From DASPJQ01 sp035299065 (GTDB taxonomy: Bacteria > Bacteroidota > Bacteroidia > Flavobacteriales_D > UBA2798): a stretch of 64,000 nt of DNA. The position numbers and the translations under genes are program-made. Under the pieces are notes generated by a model that saw only the letters and a program-made list of their open reading frames with translations, was not told the origin of the DNA and ran no database searches. The stretch covers positions 27,331 to 91,330 of the forward strand of contig DATGXI010000089.1 of NCBI GenBank assembly GCA_035299065.1. Reading direction: 5' to 3'. Each line of letters opens with the position of its first letter. Positions within the stretch are counted from its first letter, which is position 1. Below, one piece after another: positions 36,701-45,857 of this stretch.

Positions 36701-38810
36701 TTAAGTCATTACTACCTGTTGCCGAGTAGTGCGGATCCTTTTCGTAACAATAATGGTCAATTTGTTCACCATTCAATAAATTCCACAACGTAATGTTTCC
36801 ATTGTTATCACTACTAAGCATCAAGGTTGTATCAGCATTGATGCTGAAATCAACCACCCTTTTTGACATTTGCAGCACCGGCTTAATTTGTTTGCGCTGA
36901 AACAACGAATCCATTAAGCACTTTGTTTCTTTACAGCTGCTTTTTGATGTTGACTTTTTTAATTTATCATAAACTACAAAATTACCGGCATTATTTCCAA
37001 TAACGTAATCATCCATACTCATATAAAGTTGGTTGACTATAAACGTTGTATTCGGTTCCAGGTTCATATCCAGTATAGCCCATGCATTTTCACGTTTTAC
37101 AACGTAAACGTTACCTGAACTTACAATTGAATCAAATACTGGACCGGTATTTTTTGAGAAATCCCTTTTTAACACAAGGCCATGCTTGCGACCTGTTTTG
37201 TACTGCAAAACAACATCGTCATAATAATACACATAATCGCATGATAGCAACACTTTTTTTCCGGTTTTCATGTTTAGCAGCGCCTGTATGGAATTTTTGG
37301 ACAACAACTCAACCACGTTAGCTTCAATGGCGTGTTGATCAATTTTATCATAATTAATTTCGTCAAGCAGTTTACCCTGAAGATTACATACTCCCCAACG
37401 GCCGTTCTTTTTTACAGCAATGTAGTTTTTTTCCACGCGAATTTCTTCAAAATCAACCGGCAAAAGAACGCCTCCCCTTAAAGTTAAAAGCCCAAATTTA
37501 TTTTGCGCCTTTACTACAACATAATCATCCACCAATTTAATCTCATCGTAAATCAAGTCAAGTATTTTTGTTTTTTTGACATCATACATTCCATACTTAC
37601 CGTTTAATTTCACAATGAAATACCTGTTTTTTAAGGAAGAATTTATTTTTTCATCGAATATGCATTCAAATAATAAACTGTCTTTAGCCAGTAATCCGTG
37701 TTTACCATTATTTTCAATCACTGTAAAATCATCGGATAAAAAAATGGGTTCAGAATAAGTGCATGGCAATATAACTGTACCGTTAACATTGACCAACCCG
37801 TGCAAATTATCCTTTTTTGTGTGATAGATATGGTCAAACTGTGATTCCTTTGACATTTCGTCATAAGCCGAATCAAAAATAAGTCCCGTAGTGCCCACTA
37901 ATCCATATTGATTGTTCAGCACAGTTACGCCAACTTTACCGTCATTGTCCATGTAAATAACATCATAGGCTTTATTTGACCTGAGTATTCCAGCACTGTC
38001 GATCAATCCATACTTTTGGCCAGGCAGGTAGGCAATATTTAAAGGGTCATCCAGGTCCAGCGCGTACATAAACGAGGGAGTTTGAATTTCCTTGCCACGA
38101 ATACTCCGCAATCCATGCAATTCATTTTTTTCGGTATAGCAAAATTTCCCCCTGCATTTTATTTCAGAATCATAAGAAACCGGAATAATTTCTTTTCCGT
38201 TTATGTCAATTATGCCAAAAAAATCGCCTTGCTTAACTGAAAAAAGATGTTGGATCTCTGTGACTGCTATTTCATCATAAACTGCCTGGACTATAACATC
38301 ACCCCAGTCATTCATAATGCCTTGCTTGCTGTTGTCATCCTGATATACCAGTAGACCGAGGCTGCTGTTAAGGCCATTGCTTATGTACTTTTTGCCAATT
38401 TTGTCAGGGTAACTGGCCGAAATTTCCTTTCCTGTCAAACTGTATTCTACTTCAGTTTTATTGCGCCTGGCGAAAAATAATTTCTGATTGTTTTCATTCT
38501 TCAGTTCTACCGTTTCAAAATTTACCGGTACTATAATTTTACCACTGGTGTCACATATCCCCGTGAAATATTTTTTCTTTAAAAGAAAAAAATCTTCATT
38601 TTCCATTTTTTTTATTTCAGTAAACACAGGTTTTAAAAGTGTGTCTCCTTTGCTACTTACCAATCCAACTAATTTGCGTTGTTGAATTATTTTTTGGCCC
38701 ATACAATTAACACTGGTAAAAAACAATAGCAACATTACAGGCAATTTACCCGGTTTTAAATGCGAATATAGTTTCATGAAAAATCTTAAATTAACGTGTT
38801 TGCTTACCAT
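33756..38810 (-). CDS. Exported WG-repeat + propeller + caspase-like peptidase, paralog B
   Basis: The largest paralog (1684 residues), with signal peptide region LPVMLLLFFTSVNCMGQ. Residues ~45-600 are WG repeats (KQGIMNDWGDVIVQAVYDEI, FFGIIDINGKEIIPVSYDSE, KYGMYDVKKTKILDLIYDEI, KFGLLTLRGGVLLPVDFEEI, RWGVCNLQGKLLDEINYDKI). Residues ~640-1240 form a WD40-like propeller (FSINADTTLMLSSDNNGNIT). The common module from ~1258 has His1494, Cys1544 (IDACHSG), EF-hand-like loop 1640-1651 (DLNEDGQVMLSE) and the end FRIW. Its start overlaps the stop of paralog C by 7 bases. Confidence 0.85.
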   Translation of the reverse strand: MVSKHVNLRFFMKLYSHLKPGKLPVMLLLFFTSVNCMGQKIIQQRKLVGLVSSKGDTLLKPVFTEIKKMENEDFFLLKKKYFTGICDTSGKIIVPVNFETVELKNENNQKLFFARRNKTEVEYSLTGKEISASYPDKIGKKYISNGLNSSLGLLVYQDDNSKQGIMNDWGDVIVQAVYDEIAVTEIQHLFSVKQGDFFGIIDINGKEIIPVSYDSEIKCRGKFCYTEKNELHGLRSIRGKEIQTPSFMYALDLDDPLNIAYLPGQKYGLIDSAGILRSNKAYDVIYMDNDGKVGVTVLNNQYGLVGTTGLIFDSAYDEMSKESQFDHIYHTKKDNLHGLVNVNGTVILPCTYSEPIFLSDDFTVIENNGKHGLLAKDSLLFECIFDEKINSSLKNRYFIVKLNGKYGMYDVKKTKILDLIYDEIKLVDDYVVVKAQNKFGLLTLRGGVLLPVDFEEIRVEKNYIAVKKNGRWGVCNLQGKLLDEINYDKIDQHAIEANVVELLSKNSIQALLNMKTGKKVLLSCDYVYYYDDVVLQYKTGRKHGLVLKRDFSKNTGPVFDSIVSSGNVYVVKRENAWAILDMNLEPNTTFIVNQLYMSMDDYVIGNNAGNFVVYDKLKKSTSKSSCKETKCLMDSLFQRKQIKPVLQMSKRVVDFSINADTTLMLSSDNNGNITLWNLLNGEQIDHYCYEKDPHYSATGSNDLSDLGFLSPEVAYYTLYSSGGGGKWLHLLSLKNFNSEIPVKPVTAYCSFVFPVYGSGDKLLIGAEDQDEFSIFEYNIYTKTSKQLFKEKIENVHTYHVIGGVTANAQQIAYYDQISKQTSVFDVKSKKIIFRKKIGAWPGLLLPYSGNSLFVSLVDSIVQFDLSTGKIKRFWAVPANKGVLSQVSQNEIMFGDNKGQVASVNLTTGKSTEISGLEEEVHGIGFLKGGMLVSDRYGNWKEINWKEEFRFLNNRYCPGDSLTTMLRLRLPHVEAENALTTTSLNLTNLNQVNEGSQVTKMQTYYSEKNQVEASFNVVDQQFVYINDGLRKSKWRIHLPEMTSVESFENIEQITFSADQKFMAVHMNKEHYIIRVFSLENRKMTSEINGGRNSYDWNYGYFSTNNSFYIYFTEMLNNSVLNVWDLKAGKLINNFNFNRYTWENCLEKNIFFINDTTIKMFDKEVSLFSNEYEIQFDYKQMPPSMKCKYFITDKYDSSLYVYNYTDGFEMMNKKGEKVATLRIIDEDDYILVTPDNYYFSTVTRNIPLLFNKNNTMFPFEQFDLKYNRPDIILERMGYADSLTSVLYHNAYLKRLKRMNFTEEMLKADFNIPEIQLKNFKSFPVITDSSELNLDIHIKDNMYKLDRINVFMNGVPVFGTAGLDLRKENKTEVNKNIKLLLSHGQNRIELSVLNQAGAESYKTSLNIAYVSKQKVKPDLYLVTIGDSKYSDKRFDLAYAAKDANDIQKTFEGNDSYKKVYAFQYTNEQVTKENILKLKQELLKARRDDIVIVAVAGHGVLDKDLNYYLATYDMDFNNPAEKGLPYEDLESLVDGIAPLKKVIFIDACHSGEVDKEEVEQMAMAGTNVNNITFRTAGAGIQKKNLGLKTTSELMGELFTDLRRGTGATVISSAGGAEYAMESDQWKNGLFTYCLLHGLKDKTADLNEDGQVMLSELQHYLRTEVTRLSNGAQQPTSRMENISMDFRIW

Positions 38811-41800
38811 ACCCTGAAATCCATACTAATATTCTCAATTCGCGAAGTTGGCTGCTGGGCACCATTGCTTAAACGGTATACTTCAAGGCGCAAATGGTCT
38901 TGTAACTCGCTAAGCATAATTTGGCCGTCACCGTTGGCATCAGCTGCTTTCTCCTTTAGTCCATGCAACATACAATAGGTGAAAAGTCCGTTTTTCCAAA
39001 GATCGCTTTCCATGGCATATTCTACACCACTTGCACTGGAAATAACTGTTGCCCCTGTACCTTTGCGTAAATCGGTAAACACTTCGCTCATTAATTCTCC
39101 TGCTGTTTTAAGTCCAATTGTTTTCTTTTGAATGCCTGCACCGGCAGCCCGAAATTTTACTTCGCCTGTTTTTGTATTGGCCTTTGCCAGTTGCTCAACT
39201 TCCTCTTTGTCCACCTCACCGCTATGGCATGCATCCAAAAGAATTACTTTCCTGAGAGGCGCAATGCCATCAACCAATGATTCAAGCATATCGTAAGGCA
39301 ATCCTTTTGCTGCCGGATTACTAAAATCCATATCATAGGTTGCCAGGTAATAATTGAGGTCTTTATCCAACACGCCATGACCCGCAACGGTTATAATAAC
39401 CACATCATCGCGCCTTGCACGCATCAATTGGTTTTTAACGCGCATAATGTTTCCAATGGTTACTTCTTTATCGGTAAATTTATAGGTGTAAACCGTACTG
39501 TATTTTGAGCCAGCATTTTTTTGAAAAAGCGCTTCAATGTCAGTTGCGTCTTTGGAAGCATAAGTTAAATTATATACCGTGTCGGCATATTTGCTATCGC
39601 CAATACTTACCAAATAAAGATCATGTTTCACCGGTTTTAGTGGCTTGTAAACTATTTCAACTGTTTCTTTATATGATTCGGCTCCTGCCTGGTTGAGTAC
39701 TGAAATTTGCACTTTGTTCATTCCCTCAGCAAGCTCAATGTTTAATTTCCGGCTATGTTCGCTGGTGTTCAACTCTCTTAAGTTAATTCCCGCCAAACCA
39801 TAGACGGCTACATCGTTTATAAAAACATTTATGCGATCAAGCTTATAGTGCGTATCGTTTAGTTCAATTTCAAGATTCAATTCTGATTTATCTGTATCAG
39901 CAGGCAAATGCTCAAAGTCTTTTATTTTTAACTCAGGTAAGTGAATGTCATCTTTCAGCATATCTTCGGTAAAGCCCATTTTTTTTATGCGTTTTAAGTA
40001 AGCCTTTCTAAAGGCCTCTACTTTTGCTTTTTCAGCAAAGCCCAACCGTTCCAACACAATGTCAGGCCTGTTGTATTTTAAGTCAAATTGTTCATAGGCA
40101 TAAAGCTGGTTATCCATCCGAAAATTAAGTAGTTTGAGTGTGCCCGTTGATGATAAATAATAATTATCGTGTGTAATTACGAAGTAGTTCAGCGTGTCGA
40201 ATGAGTAAATTTTGGCGATTTCTTTATTTGTTTGAAAATTATAAATGTTGATTGAAAAATCAGAAAAGGAAAAACCAAGATTTCTGCTTTTTATGAAACT
40301 CCTGAAAGCGCCCGCATATTCTTTCTCTTCACTTATTTGTTTGCCCGAAACAGGGTCCCATATAATCATTCCTGCATCGGTTAATCCATGTATTTTTTTA
40401 TCGTTGTTTGACCAGTTGACTGTATATAGTTTTGATTTACTGTAAAGGCTTGCGATTTCTTTGCGGGATAGCAATTCATATACAGTTGCTGTATAATCTG
40501 ATTCCTTTACAACAATTTTGGTTTCATCATGGCTTAGATCAGTTGCAAACCAATCGGCCTGGTAAGATTGAATTACTTTACCATTCAGGGCGTCCCAAAC
40601 AATTGCATCAGAAGCGTGTGATGTTGAATAAATGTTTTTACCTCCGTTTATCCAATGGGCATCAAACGTAAGATCCTTATGACCAATTAATGTTTTTACT
40701 GTTGAACCGCTCTTTAAATTCCAGATTTTAAGGTCGCCTCCCTCTGCGCCTGTTACTATTTTTGTACCGTCAGGAGAAAGTTCAAGTGCGTTTACATTTG
40801 TGTTCTTAACCATGAATTTTTTGTCCAGCTTCCCATTTTCGGCACTAAACATTAGGATCTCGCCTTTATAATCTGTTCCATTTCCGCCCGAAACGGTAAT
40901 TATTTTCTTTCCATCATTTGTCCATATGGCCTTGTTTACCGGTGAAATCATTTTATCAATTTCCAGCAATTTTACGCCACCGGTCATACTCCAAACAATA
41001 GCCCTTGAATCATCAGAACCCGTTACGATTTTTTTTCCATCGGGCGACCAATTAAGCGAATTTATGGAATAGCAGTGGCCTTTCAGGTTATACACTAAAC
41101 TTCCGTTAAACAATTCATAAACCTTTAAGTTATCGCTAAAACCATTGCGGCCCTGTGTTGTGGTAGCAAGCCGTGTGCTGTCAGGTGAAACCTGGAGGCC
41201 GTTTATTTTACCACTAATGTATCCTGTGAAATTATAAGTAACTTTACCCGTTGAAGCATTCCATAATTTTGTGACGTTATTATAATCAGAGGTAAGTAGA
41301 TTTTTGCTGTCGCTGGTCCATTCTATGGTATTTATTTTACGCCTGTGCTCATCATTTATTGCAATTTGTTTGCCTGTAGTTGCCTCCAGTACTCTTAAAA
41401 TATGCTTGTGGTTTGAATATTCACTGCAGAAGCCGCCAACAATAACCTGTTGACCCCAATCATACACAGCAATTAATTTGCCATCGGGCGATATAACCCC
41501 CCGCTCAATAAATTCTAAGCGTTCCGATTTATACGCGAACATTTTTTTACCGGTAAGCACATCAAACAGTTTAAACTTGTCCTTTTTTCCTGTCATGGCA
41601 TAAAGCCCATTGTCAGAAACAGCAATAATATTTTTGATTTGTTTGACTTGTTTTGTTTTGGTCAAGTCATAAATGGTAAGTGTGTTATTTTTATACCCGG
41701 CCTTAAAATAGGCTGCGGCTTTGCCTTTACCCTCCAGGTATATTAGGCGTTCGCCATGAAACGTGAAAAGCTTATTGTAATTAGAGGCATCCATCAACAA

Positions 41801-42331
41801 AAGACTTCCCTCTTCGCCCACTGGCTTCATGGTAGTTAAAATGTATTTTCCGTCTTTAGAAAATTCGTGACGGCCTGATTTGCCCTCCCACGCGCGCAAT
41901 GATTTCCCGGTTTGTGCATCCCATACAATCACCTGATTTTCGTTATCCATGCTAATAATCCTGTTTCCATCAGGTGACCATTTAGCTGAAACAATACCTG
42001 ATTTATGTCCTTTTAAAATTACAAGCGTATCGCCTGTTTGAAAATTAAAAATTAGTAGTTCCTTTTCATCAGAACGCACAATGGTTCTTTTACCTTCATT
42101 ATCCCATTCAAAAACCGGACTATTGTATTCACGCAACAGCTTACCGCTTTTTGCAATCCACAAAAGTGAATTTCCTCCCGTGGTTACAATATAAGGGCCG
42201 TTGGGCTGAAAGGAAATATTACTGACAAGTTTTGAATTTCCCAGGGGCAAAATCAATTCAGGAAGCTGGGACTGTCCGTTTGAAAAAAAGGGAAACACCA
42301 AACTGAGGGTTGAAAGAAAAAAACGAATCAT
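38804..42331 (-). CDS. Exported WD40 + caspase-like peptidase, paralog C
   Basis: 1175 residues from the ATG of MIRFFLSTLSLVFPFFSNGQ, a clean signal peptide; the frame extends 30 codons further upstream without a signal-like start. It has the clearest WD40 repeats of the set: LKGHKSGIVSAKWSPDGNRI, IEWTSDSKNLLTSDYNNVTK, LKGHCYSINSLNWSPDGKKI and LIGHKDLTFDAHWINGGKNI, probably two propellers (~30-690). The common module has His985, Cys1035 (LDACHSG), EF-hand-like loop 1131-1142 (DANGDGQIMLSE) and the end FRVW. The 120-base gap before it contains a small CTGGT/ACCAG hairpin and could hold a promoter. Confidence 0.87.
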   Translation of the reverse strand: MIRFFLSTLSLVFPFFSNGQSQLPELILPLGNSKLVSNISFQPNGPYIVTTGGNSLLWIAKSGKLLREYNSPVFEWDNEGKRTIVRSDEKELLIFNFQTGDTLVILKGHKSGIVSAKWSPDGNRIISMDNENQVIVWDAQTGKSLRAWEGKSGRHEFSKDGKYILTTMKPVGEEGSLLLMDASNYNKLFTFHGERLIYLEGKGKAAAYFKAGYKNNTLTIYDLTKTKQVKQIKNIIAVSDNGLYAMTGKKDKFKLFDVLTGKKMFAYKSERLEFIERGVISPDGKLIAVYDWGQQVIVGGFCSEYSNHKHILRVLEATTGKQIAINDEHRRKINTIEWTSDSKNLLTSDYNNVTKLWNASTGKVTYNFTGYISGKINGLQVSPDSTRLATTTQGRNGFSDNLKVYELFNGSLVYNLKGHCYSINSLNWSPDGKKIVTGSDDSRAIVWSMTGGVKLLEIDKMISPVNKAIWTNDGKKIITVSGGNGTDYKGEILMFSAENGKLDKKFMVKNTNVNALELSPDGTKIVTGAEGGDLKIWNLKSGSTVKTLIGHKDLTFDAHWINGGKNIYSTSHASDAIVWDALNGKVIQSYQADWFATDLSHDETKIVVKESDYTATVYELLSRKEIASLYSKSKLYTVNWSNNDKKIHGLTDAGMIIWDPVSGKQISEEKEYAGAFRSFIKSRNLGFSFSDFSINIYNFQTNKEIAKIYSFDTLNYFVITHDNYYLSSTGTLKLLNFRMDNQLYAYEQFDLKYNRPDIVLERLGFAEKAKVEAFRKAYLKRIKKMGFTEDMLKDDIHLPELKIKDFEHLPADTDKSELNLEIELNDTHYKLDRINVFINDVAVYGLAGINLRELNTSEHSRKLNIELAEGMNKVQISVLNQAGAESYKETVEIVYKPLKPVKHDLYLVSIGDSKYADTVYNLTYASKDATDIEALFQKNAGSKYSTVYTYKFTDKEVTIGNIMRVKNQLMRARRDDVVIITVAGHGVLDKDLNYYLATYDMDFSNPAAKGLPYDMLESLVDGIAPLRKVILLDACHSGEVDKEEVEQLAKANTKTGEVKFRAAGAGIQKKTIGLKTAGELMSEVFTDLRKGTGATVISSASGVEYAMESDLWKNGLFTYCMLHGLKEKAADANGDGQIMLSELQDHLRLEVYRLSNGAQQPTSRIENISMDFRVW

Positions 42332-42451
42332 ACGCACTAAAATGAAAGTACGCGAATGTAAACAAATTTTTGGGGAACCTTGTGGAATCCGTTTTCTGGT
42401 CAAAAACCAGCGATATAACAAGATTTGAAGCCGATGAAGGTCATTGTAAAA

Positions 42452-45400
42452 TTACCAGATCCTGAAATCCATGCTTAAATTTTCTATTCGGGAAGTAGGT
42501 TGTTGCGCTCCATTGCTCAGCCTGGTTACTTCTGTTCTTAAATACTGCTGCAATTCACTCAACATAATTTGCCCATCATTGTTTGCATCCGCGGCTTTGT
42601 CTTTTAGTCCATGCAGCAAACAGTAAGTAAACAACCCATTTTTCCATTGGTCGCTTTCCATGGCGTACTCAACTCCACCCGCACTTGAAATAACGGTTGC
42701 ACCAGTACCCCTACGCAAATCAGTGAATAATTCGCTCATTAGTTCACTGGTGGATTTTAACCCAAGGCTTTTCTTTTGAATTCCTGCTCCAGCTGTACGA
42801 AATTTAACGTCTCCGGAATTTAAATTGGCCTGGGCCAGTTGCTCTACTTCCTCCTTATCAACCTCACCACTGTGACAGGCGTCAATGAGCACCACTTTTT
42901 TTAGCGGTGTTATTCCATCAAGTATGCCTTCAAGCTCTTCGTATAAAAGCCCTTTAGAAGCCGGATTATTAAAATCCATGTCATAGGTGGCAAGAAAATA
43001 TTCAAGGTTTTTATCCAAAACACCATGGCCGGCAACAGTTACTATTACAATATCTTCACGTTTTGCATTTTTAAATACGTTCTTTAAACCCAGCAGATTT
43101 TCCTTTGTAACATTGTTGTCGGTTAATTCATGCGAAAATACTTTAGCAAATATTTTATTTTGCTTATACAAAGACTGAATGTCTTTTGCATCCTTGGCCG
43201 CATAGGTAAGGTTATAACGACTATCCAGATGGTTACTTGTTCCAATTGTAATAAGATAAAGATCGGGTTTAATTTCTTTTACTGGCTTGTATTTTACATA
43301 TACTGTTTGTTTATAGCTTTCTGCCCCAGCCTGATTTAATACCGAAACCTGGATTTTATTTTGGCCTTGCACCAATTCAATTTTTAATCGCTTTTTTAAC
43401 GTGTTGCCTGCCTCATTTCGCAAATCTATTCCCGCTGATCCATACAAAGGAACATCGTTAATGTAAATGTTGATGCGGTCCAGTTTATATTTCCCATCTT
43501 TCATTTCAAGGTCCAGGTCAAGCACTGGTGTTTCTATTACAGCGGGCAGGGTTTCAAAATTACTAATTCTAATTTCCGGCAAAAGAACATCTTCTTTTAA
43601 CATGTCTTCGGTAAATCCAAGCCGCTTTAAACGTTTTGCATAGGCGTTGTGATAAGAAACAATTGTGTTCGTGTCACTATAACCAAGGCGTTCAAGAATA
43701 ATGTCGGGCCTGTTGTATTTTAAATCAAATTGCTCAAAAGGAAATAATTTTCCATCAATTGTATACTGAAAAAAAGGAGTGCCGTTAAAATTACAGGCAT
43801 AATACATGTCATCTGAATAATACATCCATTCACCCGACTTGAATAAAACCAGTTTTACAACACGGCTGGCCGGATTTTTCATTAAGCTGTTGTAAAAAAC
43901 CATACTGTTTTGTTGCTTTGTTTTGTAAATAAATTTATTTTTCTGTTTTACATCAAGCAAAAACAATTCTCCGGCAAGTTCTTTTTGAATTAGAGAATCC
44001 AACTCGTGCGTTTCCTTATTCGAACAATTATAATCTCCCCAGGTAAATGCCTTACTTGAAGTCTTATTGGTAAACCGCGGATAGGAATGTATTTTTCTAA
44101 TGCTTAATCTTGCCAGGTCAGCCTCATACATACCATCATACAATGCGTAGTTATAAATTCCTGATGGTTGATAGGTGCCAAATCTTATGGTAGTTAAATT
44201 CAAAGGTGAAACCAGTATTTCGGCTGCTTCCTTTTTTTCACCACCCTTTTCCTTCATAACGGTATAATCAATACTGATTGTTTTTAAAAACGCTGATGAA
44301 TCTGAACAAGCACCATCGTTGCTGTTTATCCATGTATCAACCTCCATAAGGGGTTCGGCTGAAAACGCCTCAAAATCCCCAGTATTGGGATCGTACCAAA
44401 ATAAGCGGTCGGTTGGCTCGTCAAGATAAGTAGTACCGGGTTGATAAGCGCCAAAAGCGATTTCGTTTTCAATTAAAACAGGTGGGTAAAAAGCCATCCT
44501 GCTGTTGTAATAACGAAGCGGTGAGTTAAAAAGGGCATGATTGATTAAATCATAATAAAAAAACTCCGAATCATTTCTACCCATTTTTCCAACAATTAGC
44601 ATATTGCATTTTGGATCGGTTGAGATAAATGTTGGGGCATTTTTAAACCGGTTACTAAATTTAATGGTCTTTTTAATTCGGTCAATTATTGTTCTTGTCT
44701 TAAGATCATATAGTATATAAAATGTTTCATCTGCATCAATATCTAAGTATGAAATATACAGCAAGGTATGTTCGATTTTGAAATCGCCCCTGTATGCAGG
44801 CACCAGCAAACTATCTGTATAATTTATTTTTCCTGTTCGAACATCCATTTCCTGAATGTAAATGCGCTCAGAAAACTGCTGCGGCTTTATTACCGGAATT
44901 TTAACTGATTTACTTTCATTGTAGTTTTGACTTATTACAATGATGCTGGAATCGTTGATAAAACTTGAGCAATTTATCTTATTGCCTTGCACGTTATATT
45001 CTTTGTAAGAAGCATCACTTATGCTGGCTATTACAAGCATTTCACGTTCTTCAGTTGCTGCCGTACACGAAAAAACAAGGTCATTGGGCGAGAAACCGTT
45101 CATTCGCAATTCCTGGAATTTTGAATATAAGGGAAAATCATGGTACAGGTATGTTTTTGAAATGAGATCGCGAAAAAGAATATAACGATCATTTAGTGTG
45201 CCATCAAAACCACCGAACAAATACCTTCCGGTGTTGGAAATTTTAAAACTGAAATCACTTTCATAATGAGTTGCCACTATGGAATCCATTTTTCCGGACA
45301 CGGAAAGTTTACGTGATTTAAGGTCCATTACCCCTTCAAAATGATTCTCAAGATTACCTATGTACGCATATTTTTTATTTTCTGAAACCGCCAGCGGCCA

Positions 45401-45847
45401 GAAAAAATTTGGCATGCTTTTAGGAATAACAAGATTGATGTCAGCTTTTTTTTCCAGCGCTAATGGTTTTTCTTTTTCAGCCGCAACAGGTGGCAATCCC
45501 TGGGAAATTAGAATGCGGTTGGTTAAAGCAGGCGTAAGGGAAACAACTGTAAAATGAAGATTCATTTCCTTTTGCTGCTTTTTGTATTTGTAGCTAATTT
45601 TCAGATTCCTTTGCAAATTGCCTGGCTGCACAACAACGCTGTAAACTGTTTCACTTGTTTTTGACACCAATATTTTATCACCCACCAGGGTAATGTTTTG
45701 AATACCCTGAGCAGGTTTAATTTCAATACGGTTCTGCAAACCTAACACCAATGTATCTTTGAACTGGGTAAACAGTAGAAGTTCATTTGTTTGCGCCTTT
45801 AAAGAACATTGGACAATTATTAATAGCGCAACTATAATTTTTCTCAT
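42452..45847 (-). CDS. Exported caspase-like peptidase with possible GldM-like Ig N-terminus, paralog D
   Basis: 1131 residues with signal peptide LLIIVQCSLKAQ. Residues ~25-110 look like an Ig-type domain (FKDTLVLGLQNRIEIKPAQG ... KEMNLHFTVVSLTPALTNR), reminiscent of a GldM C-terminal repeat; this is a weak recognition. A divergent beta-propeller-like region follows to ~690. The common module has His941, Cys991 (IDACHSG), EF-hand-like loop 1087-1098 (DANNDGQIMLSE) and FRIW at the end. It differs from the others at AGHGVLDKNLEYFLATYD. It starts 10 bases after paralog E. Confidence 0.83.
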   Translation of the reverse strand: MRKIIVALLIIVQCSLKAQTNELLLFTQFKDTLVLGLQNRIEIKPAQGIQNITLVGDKILVSKTSETVYSVVVQPGNLQRNLKISYKYKKQQKEMNLHFTVVSLTPALTNRILISQGLPPVAAEKEKPLALEKKADINLVIPKSMPNFFWPLAVSENKKYAYIGNLENHFEGVMDLKSRKLSVSGKMDSIVATHYESDFSFKISNTGRYLFGGFDGTLNDRYILFRDLISKTYLYHDFPLYSKFQELRMNGFSPNDLVFSCTAATEEREMLVIASISDASYKEYNVQGNKINCSSFINDSSIIVISQNYNESKSVKIPVIKPQQFSERIYIQEMDVRTGKINYTDSLLVPAYRGDFKIEHTLLYISYLDIDADETFYILYDLKTRTIIDRIKKTIKFSNRFKNAPTFISTDPKCNMLIVGKMGRNDSEFFYYDLINHALFNSPLRYYNSRMAFYPPVLIENEIAFGAYQPGTTYLDEPTDRLFWYDPNTGDFEAFSAEPLMEVDTWINSNDGACSDSSAFLKTISIDYTVMKEKGGEKKEAAEILVSPLNLTTIRFGTYQPSGIYNYALYDGMYEADLARLSIRKIHSYPRFTNKTSSKAFTWGDYNCSNKETHELDSLIQKELAGELFLLDVKQKNKFIYKTKQQNSMVFYNSLMKNPASRVVKLVLFKSGEWMYYSDDMYYACNFNGTPFFQYTIDGKLFPFEQFDLKYNRPDIILERLGYSDTNTIVSYHNAYAKRLKRLGFTEDMLKEDVLLPEIRISNFETLPAVIETPVLDLDLEMKDGKYKLDRINIYINDVPLYGSAGIDLRNEAGNTLKKRLKIELVQGQNKIQVSVLNQAGAESYKQTVYVKYKPVKEIKPDLYLITIGTSNHLDSRYNLTYAAKDAKDIQSLYKQNKIFAKVFSHELTDNNVTKENLLGLKNVFKNAKREDIVIVTVAGHGVLDKNLEYFLATYDMDFNNPASKGLLYEELEGILDGITPLKKVVLIDACHSGEVDKEEVEQLAQANLNSGDVKFRTAGAGIQKKSLGLKSTSELMSELFTDLRRGTGATVISSAGGVEYAMESDQWKNGLFTYCLLHGLKDKAADANNDGQIMLSELQQYLRTEVTRLSNGAQQPTSRIENLSMDFRIW

Positions 45848-45857
45848 ATTTTCCTCT

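Noticed and set aside
42332..42451. Consensus promoter between paralogs D and C
   Set aside because: Searched for TTTG-N19-TAnnTTTG on the minus strand; only partial, badly spaced matches were found, so no promoter is claimed.
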